Source: Guyanagaster necrorhizus
Taxonomy: Eukaryota; Basidiomycota; Agaricomycetes; Agaricales; Physalacriaceae
Assembly: GCF_019112545.1 (NCBI RefSeq)
Contig: NW_025064890.1
Coordinates: 957,818 to 1,021,817, forward strand
Reading direction: 5' to 3'
DNA length: 64,000 nucleotides
Position numbers and translations under genes: made by a program. Below the pieces are notes generated by a model. That model did not search any database. It was not told where the DNA came from and saw only the letters and a list, made by a program, of their open reading frames with translations. Every line of letters begins with the position of its first letter. The first letter of the stretch is position 1. Shown here one piece after another: positions 10,765-21,479 of this stretch.

Positions 10765-11490
10765 AAATTCGAGTATGTTCACCTCAACCCGTGAATAACG
10801 AGTGAATTGACTCGAACTGGGCTCACGGGGAGTAATTTGCTTGAAAATTGGTCGTCTAAATCATAAAAACCGCGTTCTTTTCGATCTTTTCAATGATAGC
10901 AGGTAACATTGACTCTATGAAGAGATACAACCGTCTGCCACGACGGTCTGCATGCGTCCAGGATTGAGGTGCAGAGACATATAGCGCCAAGAGCCCAATG
11001 AAGTACGTCATTCAAGGTCGGCGCAAGTTCCATTTTTACCGATCTGACTTGCCATATACAGCTCAAGATTTTTGATCGCATTGTTGGTAGATGCACCTGC
11101 CTACTTCTAATATGCCTGAGTCTACTTTCATGACTTTCATGTACAACAATCATAAATATAAAGTCAGGAATTCTCATACCATTGTTTAGATTAGCATGGA
11201 CGCCATGTACGTCGTCGCGACTTTCCCCGTCAATGGATGGTCATTGTCTCGACTCGTGATAATGATTGGCAACGACTACTAGCAGTACTGAATTCCAACT
11301 CTTCGAATTCAAGCTCTCGACAGAAAGCGTTCTTTGTATGCCCCAATATAAACTAGCCTTCCCAAGACGAAATGAGGCCGTTTTTGTCGTACATGGCTCT
11401 TTTGCGACACGGTTTTTTGCGCGTTTCTACATCAGACTTCGAGATCACTCTTCTCGGCCACGAGGCTACAACCTCGTTTCCACCCGAGTC
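10765..11490. other. Intergenic, nothing recognised
   Basis: There is no clear gene. Frames on the plus strand between 11266 and 11581 may belong to the relic that follows. Confidence 0.35.
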
Positions 11491-11499
11491 CGGGGTTCA

Positions 11500-11810
11500 G
11501 ACTTGTCTCCTCTCGATTTCAGGAATCGAATTTGAGTCCGCCGACACGCGTCTCTTCGCCAGACGCCACGCTGGTGAATGATTCCGTCACTCTTTTCACC
11601 GCCAATCCGCCTCTATTGTATGATACCTTAATTGACGCCACCGCGACGCCACACTTGGTCTAGGCGCTGCGTTGTTACCTCGCGCCACTTACTCCTGATG
11701 TCGAATTCCGTTCTGATATCACCTCCGAGCCATTGAACGTCTTCCTTTATATTACGTTCATCCGGCATCCAACAAGTTACAGTCTCCCTAGAGAAATGTA
11801 AGTCGAGGTC
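11500..11810 (+). pseudogene. Unrecognised coding-like relic with in-frame stop
   Basis: From about 11540 one plus-strand frame gives a protein-like stretch (LVNDSVTLFTANPPLLYDTL), reaches TAG at about 11660, and continues in the same frame with a similarly protein-like stretch (PLTPDVEFRSDITSEPLNVF) to TAA at about 11800. The composition suggests a decayed gene, not chance, but I do not recognise the family and cannot define ends or introns. Confidence 0.3.
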
Positions 11811-12162
11811 GTTCCAGAACGAAAAAAAAGAGACAGGGTCACTGCTTAACTCTTCCAAGTTTCGCTGTCGAACTCTGATTCACCCTCATTTTTTGGTGGT
11901 TCCTCGAATCGAAAAGAACGTTGCTAAGCATGCGTCCGTTTTTGCGATCACATCACATCAGCAAGGGATTTTCGGCTTTCGGACCGCGAAAGGGAAGGTT
12001 CCGCCAAGGACATTCCTCCGCTCCGTCGCATCTCTCACCCCGTACCCTTTACAGCAGGCCTACTTTGATTTTAATTTGATCTGGAAAAGCGAAGGTCGCC
12101 ATCCCCACGGTAGCGAAAAACACTTGACAGCAATATAACCCATCTCTACGAAGTTCGCCGTG

Positions 12163-12170
12163 TATAAAAG
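12163..12170 (+). promoter_or_regulatory. TATA box of HT5
   Basis: TATAAAAG lies 36 bp before the HT5 ATG. The GAGGYACCCG block seen before other copies is not evident here. Confidence 0.6.
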
Positions 12171-12205
12171 ACTCGCCCATTCAACCAGAAGTTCTTATTC
12201 CAACA

Positions 12206-12456
12206 ATGTCTGCCCCAGAAACTGCTACCAAATTTGCACCTACCCAATCTTCCTCCGTCCTCGGTGGACAAATTGTCGGTCGCTCTGAGCGTCAGGCTGT
12301 TGCACCCCCCGCGGCTTTGAAGCTTCGTCTTGACCTTAACCTCGAGGTTGAGATCGCCATCCAGGCCAAGGTTAACGGCGACATCACCCTTTCTCTCCTG
12401 TGAGTTCATTGCGTTGATTCAGGTGCCCTTGAACTGACTGTTCTCCCAGCGAGTAA
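12206..12456 (+). CDS. HT5, small beta-hairpin-tail protein, 66 aa
   Basis: Exons are 12206-12399 and 12450-12456; the 50-bp intron runs GTGAGT...CCCAG. The end is Leu-Leu-Glu-TAA. The tail (MSAPETATKFAPTQSSSVLG, GQIVGRSERQAVAPPAALK) defines the largest subfamily, shared with HT10-HT13. The hairpin is the exact consensus. There is no signal peptide. Unspliced RNA would end at TGA after the second Leu, so both forms give nearly the same product. Confidence 0.9.
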
Positions 12457-12654
12457 ATGTCCCAAGTGCTTAGAGAGTTGGACGCGGCATTCGGTTGGAT
12501 TTGAGGTGAAATTTCTTTGGTAAATGTTTGTTAACAGGCTCATTGTTTTCACATATAGGCAGAAATACATGTGTCTTGTATCTCAGAACGGTGTCTTTAG
12601 TTCTCTTTCCTTTCAACTTTGCAGATGTATTTGGTAGCATATCCTCACCTATCA

Positions 12655-12681
12655 GATATCAATATCAGTGTTGTTTCTGGG
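12655..12681 (+). other. Conserved HT 3' element, HT5 copy
   Basis: GATATCAATATCAGTGTTGT followed by TTCTGGG, 199 bp after the stop. It matches blocks behind HT4, HT6-HT13 and HT17, and is probably a 3'-end or polyadenylation-related element. Confidence 0.5.
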
Positions 12682-12689
12682 ATCTTATT

Positions 12690-13440
12690 GAGTCACTTGC
12701 CAAATAATTTTCCATTGATTTCAGAATCCTAATGGTGAATTAATGTGCTCATCTTTTAAGGAGAGTCATTTTTGTTTGGTAGCATGGCGCTCCTCATAGG
12801 ATATTGCATGAGCACGGCATCGAGGTATGGCCAGTTGTGCTGTTGATAGGTAATCCAAGATTACATATTTCAAAGTAATACGTCCAGGATAGGCAGGGTA
12901 TTTGTTGTCTGTCGAAAGGTTTGAAAGATTCGACGGGTGAGCCTTGTGAGGAGGTATGTCGAAGATGTGAACTTGTAGTTTATCAATTGTAGGAAGGGCA
13001 TAAGGTGAAGTTGTTGGGCTGGCACGACAGACAGTATGTTTGCTCATCAAATGATTATTGAAAAGGCTGTTGAGTTGCTGTGAACCCGATAGGCATGCGA
13101 AGCAGAACTGCATCCACCCGACCAGGAAGGAAGACAGTGCGTTGGACACTTGTCGACTAGAGAACGCGAATGACAAGACAAACTTATTGTCCATGTCGGG
13201 CACTTTGTTGAGCACAATCTCGCTGGAACTGTCCTTATGGCATTCTCAGCGACGTGGATGCAAAAGGAGGGTCGGTACCGGCGGCAGCGTTACAGACCTA
13301 GACCATGAGTGTTCATCTTTGCACGGTCTAGGTGCCGTATCTCGCCTCATTTACATCCACTTGGCGACGCCTCAACGACAGTTCTGCTGTACGATGTCAC
13401 GCTCGACATACAGTCTCTCATGTACAAGTGATTGGTGGGC
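12690..13440. other. Intergenic, nothing recognised
   Basis: Overlapping frames of about 130-150 codons exist on both strands (for example 12766-13215 minus), but none has recognisable character. Confidence 0.4.
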
Positions 13441-13445
13441 ACAAA

Positions 13446-13468
13446 CCCAGTGACACTGATATTTGAGA
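13446..13468 (-). other. Conserved HT 3' element, HT6 copy
   Basis: The complement reads AAATATCAGTGTCACTGGG, about 180 bp after the HT6 stop, matching the family 3' block. Confidence 0.4.
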
Positions 13469-13644
13469 TGGTGTATACAAAGGCCGCAGCCTATACGAGG
13501 ACGGTAACCGGAAAGAACGACGATTTCTGATAAGGGAGTTGTGATCTGAAGCCAGAGTCTCAGCGCAACTCGAGGACAAAGCAAAAGACCTACCTTGGGA
13601 GTAGTAACTCGACGAATATATGCGTTTCTCAGCCCGCGGAAGAA

Positions 13645-14059
13645 TCATTCACTAGCAACGCGATATCAGCAGGAAAGTAAGAGGCAGAAATATGTCGACT
13701 CACAGGAGCGAGAGGGTGATATCCCCGTGAACCTTGGCTTGAATGGCGATCTCAACCTCCAAATTCAAATCCAACCTAAGCTTGCGACCTTCCTCATTGC
13801 TCCTCCTAGCGACGGGAGCAGGAGCGTCGTCAATAGCCCCAGTTCCACTGATAGAGTCCCATTCCTGCATCCCATTTAGGCTGCTGTTGGGCACGAAATC
13901 CCATTCCTTTCGTCGACCGCCGTAACCAGTACCACTGACGGATTCCCAGGCAGAAGCGGTGCTGATGCTGCTGGGTAAACCGTCGATGTCGGCGCGCGTA
14001 CTGGTAGGAGATTCACTATAGTATGGGAGCCCGCTGACGGTTTTAATGTTGTGCGACAT
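13645..14059 (-). CDS. HT6, long-tailed hairpin protein, 120 aa
   Basis: Exons are 13704-14059 and 13645-13651; the 52-bp intron runs GTGAGT...CTAG. The end is Leu-Leu-Glu-TGA, with the Glu encoded by GAA where most copies have GAG; the residue is kept although codon and stop differ. The tail is about 90 residues, twice the usual length, with Ser/Thr/Gly-rich repeats WESVSGTG (about residues 38-45) and EWDSISGTG (about 66-74). The hairpin has a single change, NGD to HGD. A TATA box (complement of 14092-14099) is 33 bp before the ATG. No secretion signal is visible. The extended tail may add an interaction region; this is inference. Confidence 0.83.
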
Positions 14060-14104
14060 GATGGGCGTTGTTGTTCAAAGTTGGTCGAACCCTTTTATAA
14101 CAGG

Positions 14105-14730
14105 GAAGGGTAGCAGTAACGTTATGCACACGCCACATTGAGGTACGTAATAATGAACCGAATCTTGTCGAACCTATGAATGTGTATTTGTTTGGGTACA
14201 CTTTGCCTTTGCCTCTTGCTCTCACCATTATCATACGTCAGATAGTTAGCCGCCTTTGCTGGCACGCTGTCTAAGCCGTGGACACACTTATGTTCCCGTA
14301 CGACGTCAACACCCTCAAGAAGAAGGAAGGTTCTACTGGGTATCCAGATGTCGCGTTACGACTGATATATTACCGACATCTAGCACCCGTCTCAAGCTCG
14401 TATGTGATGCGGATATTCTCTGGATGGGATGGAGATAGCGGTACGTAATTACTGGTTGTCTCATCTTCGTTGGACGCTTTCGAATTCTTATTTTTCTAGA
14501 TTTACCACGAATTCTGTCAATGTCGACCAGTCTCTCATTCTCCACGATGGAACCATTGTGACGGAGATGCTACAGAGGGCTTTCTGCTAAAATATATCAG
14601 TCCAAGTCGCGCAAACTCAGCTCCACCTTTTGTGACTACATAGCAATTCATTCGGGTGCGTAGATATCTCGAGAGAAATTTGACAGAGCGCCCAGTTTTC
14701 AGCACAGATAACCCTTTTGAGACCTCAAGT
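14105..14730. other. Intergenic, nothing recognised
   Basis: No convincing gene; it holds the HT6 upstream region. Confidence 0.4.
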
Positions 14731-14734
14731 GTGA

Positions 14735-15075
14735 TTCATAATCGCCCGGCCAAGTTATAATTGGCATGATGCGACCAGGAAGATTTTTTGTGGAAGACAT
14801 TGCCAGCATCTCGATTCTCATCGCTCATCTCCATCGCAGTGACGGTAGCGCTTTTTCCTATGCCCGTAGCATCCGCTTGACGTTTTCCTCTCAGGCTCCT
14901 TGGCTGCTTGTGCTTCCCAGCGTACGTGTCTTGCTTCAGCTTTGGCTGTGTTCTTTCGCCAAAGTAGAGCTTTGTTGAGCCACGCGCTGTGAATGCAAAA
15001 CGTGACTTCATCAATCGCGGATAGCAGGATCCAACGCTTATGGCGTGGAGTTCGACTCTCCCGAAATGTTATCGT
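14735..15075 (+). repeat. R1 relic repeat, copy 3
   Basis: It is similar over about 300 bp to the complement of 955-1350 and to 27780-28165. Near 15030-15075 it reads GSNAYGVEFDSPEMLSS. An earlier frame (SSQAPWLLV region) ends in a stop before the core, so the copy is broken. Confidence 0.5.
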
Positions 15076-15079
15076 CCCT

Positions 15080-15940
15080 CGGTAGCACGCATCGTACGTT
15101 TGTTTGGTATGCCTCTTCAATGGTGGCGTCTAGCAGACCCGGCGTTCCCAACAATGTCAAGACAAGACAACCCGCTTACGTGTCGGGCCTAGTTAGATGA
15201 AAGTGATTCATTTGCACGCCTGTATTCCCAGGTAAGCACGCTCGACCCTCGAAATACAATCAACGCTAATATTCGTATCTCATAGATTTATGGATGCTGG
15301 CAACTACGGATATTAATACTTATATGATACGCGGAAGATCCTTTCATCATAACGTGTTTCAGCATTGTAAATGAATGAGAATCTTACAATCTACTCACGC
15401 TAGTTAAGCTGAAGGTCGACCCTTCAGAGATGTGATACCGTTCATGTATGGCGGATGAGATGCTGCGATGTCTCCCTAGCGTGTAAACCTCGGTATGTTA
15501 TGTATATACTCAACATGCCGCCTGTGATGACTCTTCTGCCAGATGGATCATCGTTCCCACAGCCATTACAAAACCGTCAACGAGCATCTATAGCAATACA
15601 GACTGTTACGCACCAAAGAAACCAATTGTACTTCCTGTCCATGTCAATGCACCCGCTGCACTATACGAACGATTGCCGGATGCTAACAAGTGTTCCGACC
15701 GCAACAGCCTGTAAGCCGGCAGTTGTCGCTTTGTTTAGCAGGCTTTGGGATGTGTAGTCAAGATAAGTGGCGCGTACCATACCTGGTCCGGTTCAGCTTT
15801 TCCAGCGGGGCCTCTGTTCGTAAACTTGAACAATTTTACTACCTGACTCTATTCGAGATGCATCCAGATACGTTTGAACAAGGGTGATGTAATGTTTAGC
15901 ACTGAACCGCGCCAGCCTGAACGTCCTCTAATAGCAGCCC
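15080..15940. other. Intergenic, nothing recognised
   Basis: Short frames only. R1-related DNA may extend into it but I cannot define this by eye. Confidence 0.35.
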
Positions 15941-15982
15941 CTGGGTTCGATCTTGCTGATGTCTTCTGGCAGCTCAGCGCCA

Positions 15983-16010
15983 GCAGTTCGATTCTCCGAG
16001 AACATCATTT
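15983..16010 (+). repeat. R1 relic repeat, copy 4 (core fragment)
   Basis: CAGTTCGATTCTCCGAGAAC followed by ATCATTT matches GAGTTCGATTCTCCTGAGATGTTATCATT in the complement of copy 2. Confidence 0.3.
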
Positions 16011-16014
16011 CGTT

Positions 16015-16905
16015 CTGCGTGCTGGAAGTGACGATGTGATACCGAAGTCCTTCGCGCTGGCTTTCAGGCCAGTGCCTACACACGGTTCATCGTTCCCTCA
16101 CCATAAAAGGAAAGCAATCGCAGAAGAGATACGAAATTTGAATCTGTGGTTCCCTCTTACATGAGCTCGTACGTCTTTCCTGGGTTTATTTAGTATGGTC
16201 CTAGTGAACCTTTGTCCATGTGAAGTGTGAAGGAGCACCTTGGTCACTCAGACATCGTGAAAAGCTGTCAACCCTACCACTGATGTGCCGAAGGTGGATA
16301 GAATGATTTGTGCTTCCACAGCAGGATTACGTGTGGTCGTTCCAAATTCGTTAACTAGATACTCCCTCCAGGCTCCACCCTCGTTCTACTGCTAGTACTT
16401 CCATGGCTCTGTGACGCTACCAAGTACGGCTTTAGTGGTGGTGAGATACGCCGCACGAAGACCACCCGAAGGGACGTTTCAACCTGGTCAACTGAGCTCG
16501 TTCGCCCACGTACACCTGTTCTTCTCGACGGAAGTCACCCCGGTGGTAAGGAACGCATGCACGTGGCTGGTTGCTCTGCGCTCTCACCGGACCGGCTCCT
16601 AACAAAAACGACCTAGAATTCAAACCGATACTCACAGACAGTTCCATGCTAACAGTTCTGTTCTCTAGAGCGACAATATTTTATTATCCGCACTGACAGT
16701 CACAGTGCAACAGTGGGATACTTCACTGACTCTCCTCGTTATGGTAAACAGGCGAAACTACGTCAGTATGTAATTCACTTTGGCACGGCCTGCCTATGAG
16801 AAGTAAAACGTCGTGTTCTTTGCAAATACATCACCGTTGTTGACTTCACTCACAAGGAGAGCATTTACCTACTAGTACTGAATGTGCGCGGTCATTCAAT
16901 ATGTG
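16015..16905. other. Intergenic, nothing recognised
   Basis: No coding frame with recognisable character; it ends in the 3' flank of HT7. Confidence 0.4.
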
Positions 16906-16907
16906 GA

Positions 16908-16936
16908 GCCCCAAAAACAACATTGATATTGGTATG
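16908..16936 (-). other. Conserved HT 3' element, HT7 copy
   Basis: The complement reads ATACCAATATCAATGTTG then TTTTTGGGGC, about 200 bp after the HT7 stop. Nearly the same block follows HT8. Confidence 0.5.
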
Positions 16937-17136
16937 TGCCAAATGTATGAACGCCGGTAAAACACTAATACAATGCAATTAAAGGGAGAAATGAAGGATA
17001 GGAAGAAGGTAATCGACATGATTATAGGCTAGGCATTTAGACGTCAGCATCAATAAAAACTGGTATTCAGCAAAGCGAATCCTTACCGAACCCGACAACC
17101 GCAATCTAATACCCTCTCTCCAGGCCTACGGCACAT

Positions 17137-17356
17137 TTACTCGCTGGAAAAACGAACAATCAGTGTAAGGGCGTGCCAGACTGCAATAATCGTCAACGTA
17201 CAGGAGGGAAAGGGTGATGTCCCCGTTGACCTTGGCCTGGATGGCGATCTCAACCTCGAGGTTGAGGTCAAGACGAAGCTTCAAAGCTTCCTTGGGTGCA
17301 ACGGTGCCCTGGTTGGAGCGGGTAGCAACAGAGGTAGTGGTTTGTGGGGCAGACAT
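17137..17356 (-). CDS. HT7, short hairpin-tail protein, 53 aa
   Basis: Exons are 17202-17356 and 17137-17143; the 58-bp intron runs GTACGT...TTCCAG. The end is Leu-Leu-Glu-TAA. This copy is informative because its donor is GTACGT: retained intron would not stop at once but add 24 unrelated residues, so splicing matters for the usual C-terminus. The tail is only about 22 residues (MSAPQTTTSVATRSNQGTVA) and is nearly the same as in HT8. The hairpin is the exact consensus. A TATA box (complement of 17392-17399) is 36 bp before the ATG. Confidence 0.88.
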
Positions 17357-17391
17357 GTTTTGCTGATATTGAGTGAGTCGCTTTGGTCAAG

Positions 17392-17484
17392 CTTTTATAT
17401 GAGAATTGTCTGACCCAAGGCATTTGCAGGATATGAATAAGGATATCCTCGCGCCATAATGCAGTTCAGCAAGTCGGGTGCCTT
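17392..17484 (-). promoter_or_regulatory. HT7 promoter: AAGGCACCCGACTT block and TATA box
   Basis: The complement of 17471-17484 reads AAGGCACCCGACTT, followed by TTATGGCGCGAGG and TATAAAAG at the complement of 17392-17399. HT14 shows the same order. Confidence 0.6.
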
Positions 17485-17489
17485 GCCCA

Positions 17490-18880
17490 AACAACTTAGC
17501 TTTTTTCGTCTCGAAGCTCTGAGCCCTACGTAACGGTTCTTATTTCATAAGAAACACGCTGCAGAATCGAATCCTTCATTGACATATGTCTGTGACTCGG
17601 GATCTTCTAATAGACTAAAGAAATAGAATGCAAGCCATGGGGATATGCTACAAAATGTCGTTGGTGCTGGTAAGAATATCCTCATCTGTATGGGTTCTTC
17701 TAGGCCCAGGGACGCGCGACGTGTCTGCGACTATATCGCCTACTCGCAACCATCCGCAAATCTTTTTAAACTCAGTTTCCATCATCAGTTCCGTTCCGAC
17801 GCACTTCTCTGCGCACCATCGGAAGGAATTTTTCGAAGATATTGCCGCAAGCTTGGATTCGACTCACCCGCATCCCGTACTAAAGGCTAGGCTCCCAATA
17901 TCAGAAATCACAAAGGAACAGAGAACAAAGAACGATATTACAGCTTCGTGAACTTGGTCCATGCCCGAAGCCTTTCGCAGCCCTATTACAACAAATTACA
18001 GTAGCCCGAGGTTCGACGTCATTTTCCTCTCTGCTGCTCTTCTTTTTCCTCTTTTCCTCCGAATCAGATACCTCAAACATGGATGACTACAGCAGAAAGC
18101 CCATGAATAGTATGGTAATTGTACTCGGGGATGCGCTGGGTCGTTCTTTCGAGCCAGAACGTTTTCCAGCAGCCGGTATGTCAATTGGCCCATTACCTGT
18201 GGCGTGAACTGCAACTCCCCCGGATATCAGTCTTCTTTACCCTGCTTTGACTCTGTAGGATGAGGGCAATCAGTTTGGCCCGGATGGGTACGCTGATTCA
18301 TGGGTCGCGGCGTAATACAGTTGATCTCGCAATGAACCCGGGCAATTGGTTAGTGAGATGGATACTAACTCGTGCTGGCAATATCCCTGCATCCGCTTCT
18401 TTGTTATCCTCGTTCGTGTCACCACGGGTGCACACCAGAGCCTGGACACGCAGTGAGTTCAGCGATCTGATCGGCTGCTTTCGGACGCATATTCATGGTG
18501 CATGGCGGAACTTGGGACCCTGGGAACGGTATGAGGCTGCCGCTGGAGGGCAAAGTGCGTTGAATATGACCAGGGCAGGGGCGTCCATATTCGCGTCAAG
18601 TTCGCGCGGGTTTCAAGGCCCCGTGTTTGTCTTCCATCAGAGATAGAAATGAACCTGTTTCGTTCCCGCCCATGTTATATTCGGTTCAACAAAACTGCTC
18701 TCTTTTACCATCTTGCTTGGTATGCGTAGTAGAACTGAGAACAGGGAAGCGGAACTAGCCGGGTCAGGACCGTTCGTTCCGATAATAACTTACCCAGAAA
18801 CTGGCCGCTGTTTGGAAGCAAAGGCCCAATGATTCGTGTCACTGAAAACAGATACCGGATGTTACCAGTGGTACGATCGC
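17490..18880. other. Intergenic, nothing convincing
   Basis: An open frame of 128 codons at 18260-18646 (plus) starts with ATG but has no recognisable domain, TATA box or family resemblance. I do not call it. Confidence 0.35.
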
Positions 18881-18929
18881 ACGGCTGATACACCATTAAG
18901 TCAATGTCAAATTTGCGAGCACAGACCTC

Positions 18930-19230
18930 GGTCGAGAGAAACAATGTTCTCCTTGAAGCTCTCGAGACGACGTCCCGATCGATGGACAAAGCGAGTGACA
19001 TATTCTGGTGCGGACAATGACCTGTGGGACCGAGATCTCGGTAATAATAATGCATCCTAAAAATACAAGGGTAAACCATCAGGTCGCACTGAAAGAGTTT
19101 AGGGTTTGCCAGAGCTGTGATACTGAATCAAAGCCGTAGTCATGTAGATATCTATATCAATCACCTGCAACGCGGGAAGGTGCAGTATAGAATCCAGACG
19201 AGTCAATGCATAACGATAGCAGGAATCAAC
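18930..19230 (-). pseudogene. F-box/LRR gene relic (C-terminal part)
   Basis: The stretch CTCTCGAGACGACGTCCCGA at about 18958 and the following bases match the F-box pseudogene near 29175 (CTCTCGAGGTGACATCCCGA). The stretch near 19147-19195 matches its segment near 29575-29620 (ATATCTATTTCAATCGTC...). The order is compressed, so internal pieces are deleted. It encodes no continuous protein. Confidence 0.5.
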
Positions 19231-19471
19231 GGAAATGATCTAGCCGTTTTCTATCAGCCCGATAGCGGACCCGGATACTGAAAGCGTCAACCCAACTGAT
19301 GGTACTTTGAAGTGGGACCAAGCAATTTAGAGTACTATCAAAACAGGAACGTCAACTACGAGTGAGACTTTTTCACTCTTCCGGCTTATTACGAGACACC
19401 TGAAGACGAATGAGATCTGCTAAAGCGAAAAGTAGGATGATGAATCTAAATTACGACAGTCAACGTCAAGA

Positions 19472-20064
19472 TTAAAGGTCCTTGAAGCCCTCGGCGACGA
19501 TGAACCTCATCAAGTCGATGGTTGCAGAAAAGTTCTTTGGGGTACTGTCTCGAAGATCCCAAGACTCTTCGTTCTCGACGTCTGCCTTTATCCTCATGGT
19601 AGTCACCAAGATGTAGAAGTAAGTGGAAAGGCCGTAAAGGGGGATTGCAAACACCGCCCTGTATTCCCAGGAGCTATTGCCCTCGGAGGAGTTCTTTGAG
19701 AAATCTGCGAATCCTTTCTCCTTTTTCTCCTTCAAGTGGGTAAACGTCGTCTCGGTGATCTTTGCCAAATCATGTAGGTCTATCTCCGTTTGGAGGACAC
19801 CAAAGAGGAGGTAGGCGACCTCCCTAACGATCATGGACACCGCAGTGGGATCAGTCCGGGATGTGACATCCGTTTTGAACAGGTCAAAGGTGATTTCGCC
19901 GTTTGGGTGGTGATTGAGGGCGGCTTTGAAATCACTCCAGTTGAACTGTTTCCGGTTGGTCGTATCGTCGAATTTCACGGAATGGCCAACAAACTTGATG
20001 ACCTCCGTCACGGTGGGTTCGAGGTTCTTGGGCAACTTGGAAAACTGTTCGAATGCGGGCTTGT
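19472..20064 (-). CDS. Cyt-like cytolysin (volvatoxin A2 / Bacillus Cyt family), 5' end unresolved
   Basis: The main exon gives about 197 residues, open from an acceptor at 20065-20066 (TATGTAG) to TAA at 19472. The first in-frame ATG (20035) is internal to conserved sequence, so one or more short 5' exons are expected upstream of 20064, probably near 20190; I could not find a clean model. The protein has the alternating helix and beta-strand pattern and a conserved Trp/Tyr-rich central segment, which I recognise as the Cyt delta-endotoxin fold family, known in fungi from volvatoxin A2. Family members bind membranes and form pores. No secretion signal is seen. Full family proteins are somewhat longer, so the N-terminus may be missing or truncated. 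A broken paralogue lies at 21480-22140. Confidence 0.7.
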
Positions 20065-20199
20065 CTACATAAGTATGTCAATGTGTAGTAATTCAATATC
20101 AGGAAAACCGACGAACGACTAGCGCTGTTGGCGATGAAGGATGAGGTTCGAGGCCGAAGACGAGGAAAGGGTACATACTCGAAGGGCATCATGAGAGGT

Positions 20200-20865
20200 T
20201 TCGTTGATTTGAAGGCGAGTGTATAAGAAGACTTTGAAGGGTTACAAGAGACCGAGTGTCTATAAGAGTTAGGGGAGACGGAGCGGAGCGGCTGAGACCA
20301 CGAGAGTCAGATTTCATAATTTGAGACTGCAGCATCCTTCAATATCTTGAGGGCGAGTGGGGAGGGACTTGTAGATGAACCGTTCTGGCGGATGGCGGAC
20401 AATCAGAGGTAGTACGAGGTTGGACTTGAGCATTCTGAGGCGATTCGGTGAGCAGGCATGTGCGCCTGTCTTTTTCGCAGTGGCCAAGAAATAGCGAAAT
20501 AGCGAATACTTTGTGAAACAAGACAGTCGGATTCTGTAGGTGTGGCTCGATAGGCAGTTGTTTGCAGCGGCGGGCTCGGCATTCCATTGAAAGAAAGGAT
20601 CGCACTGGCAGGTGGTCTTCGTCGTGCGGTTTGTGCCTTTCCTTCCTTCAGCACTTTGGCACTGGGAAGCATTGAATATTGAACATTGAACATTCACAAA
20701 AGCCAAGAATAAATGACAAGATTTTCACAGAGGACTTTCACCCGCTCAACGCTGCGAATGAGCAAGATTCGGACCTGAGACCAGAAAAACTTAGGACCAA
20801 TAGTCACGCATGAATGTAACAAAGACATTAATAATGTGTTTTCTATACCTTTCGACCGCATTTTG
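20200..20865. other. Intergenic, nothing recognised
   Basis: It includes the upstream region of the cytolysin gene; no convincing gene. Confidence 0.4.
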
Positions 20866-20868
20866 ACC

Positions 20869-21200
20869 TCAACTATCATCCATCAACGTCTCGAGTTTCG
20901 CTACCCACGACGGCCACCAATTCATCTCGAGACCAAATCCCACGCCCTTCACGAGATTCAAGATGCTGCTAGATGAGAGTGTCAGGACAAAACCAGAGGG
21001 CTCGACGGATACGTATGACATGCCCCGAATAGCAGGTGTGTCCTTTTGGCGCTTGTGCTTGCGCAAAGGTATTAATGTCTGAGCCATAATAGCCATCCTG
21101 CTGCATGCGGTCCAATCTACTACTACGAAAATCTCCAAACAACAGCGATTCTGAACGTTGCCTTTCGTGCTCTGCTGTCACGTCAGGAAGTTGAAGGTTC
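20869..21200 (-). pseudogene. F-box/LRR gene relic (C-terminal fragment)
   Basis: The sequence near 21087-21185 (TAGCCATCCTGCTGCATGCG ... CTCTGCTGTCACGTCAGGAAGTTGAAG) matches the duplicated arm near 26522-26615 (TAGCCATCCTGCACACGGTG ... CTCTGCTGTCATACCAGGAAGTTGAA). It corresponds to the leucine-rich end of an F-box protein. An 89-codon frame at 20869-21138 remains open but has no F-box. It is a leftover between the two cytolysin sequences. Confidence 0.5.
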
Positions 21201-21479
21201 ACGCTTCACAGGACCTAGCAATGTGTTGGTCACGGTCTTATGGTCTCAATCCTCTTTCGTCCTACTTCCTGTGATCCCTTATCCAGACCAACCCTCCGAA
21301 GTCTTCCTTCACAACAAGGCCTATCTCATAATCTCCTTCAAGTACGTACCCTTTTTACACTTTGACCTTGACTCTGACCCCATTTATTGCCAACAGAGAC
21401 AAGTTCAACGCTAATCATTTGTCAGGCTTCTTTCTCCTTTGAATTCCTACTAAGCGACATCCTTATATAGCCGAGCTCG

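Noticed and set aside
18260..18646. 128-codon plus-strand frame
   Set aside because: No recognisable domain, no TATA box at HT-like distance and no repeat elsewhere; likely chance.
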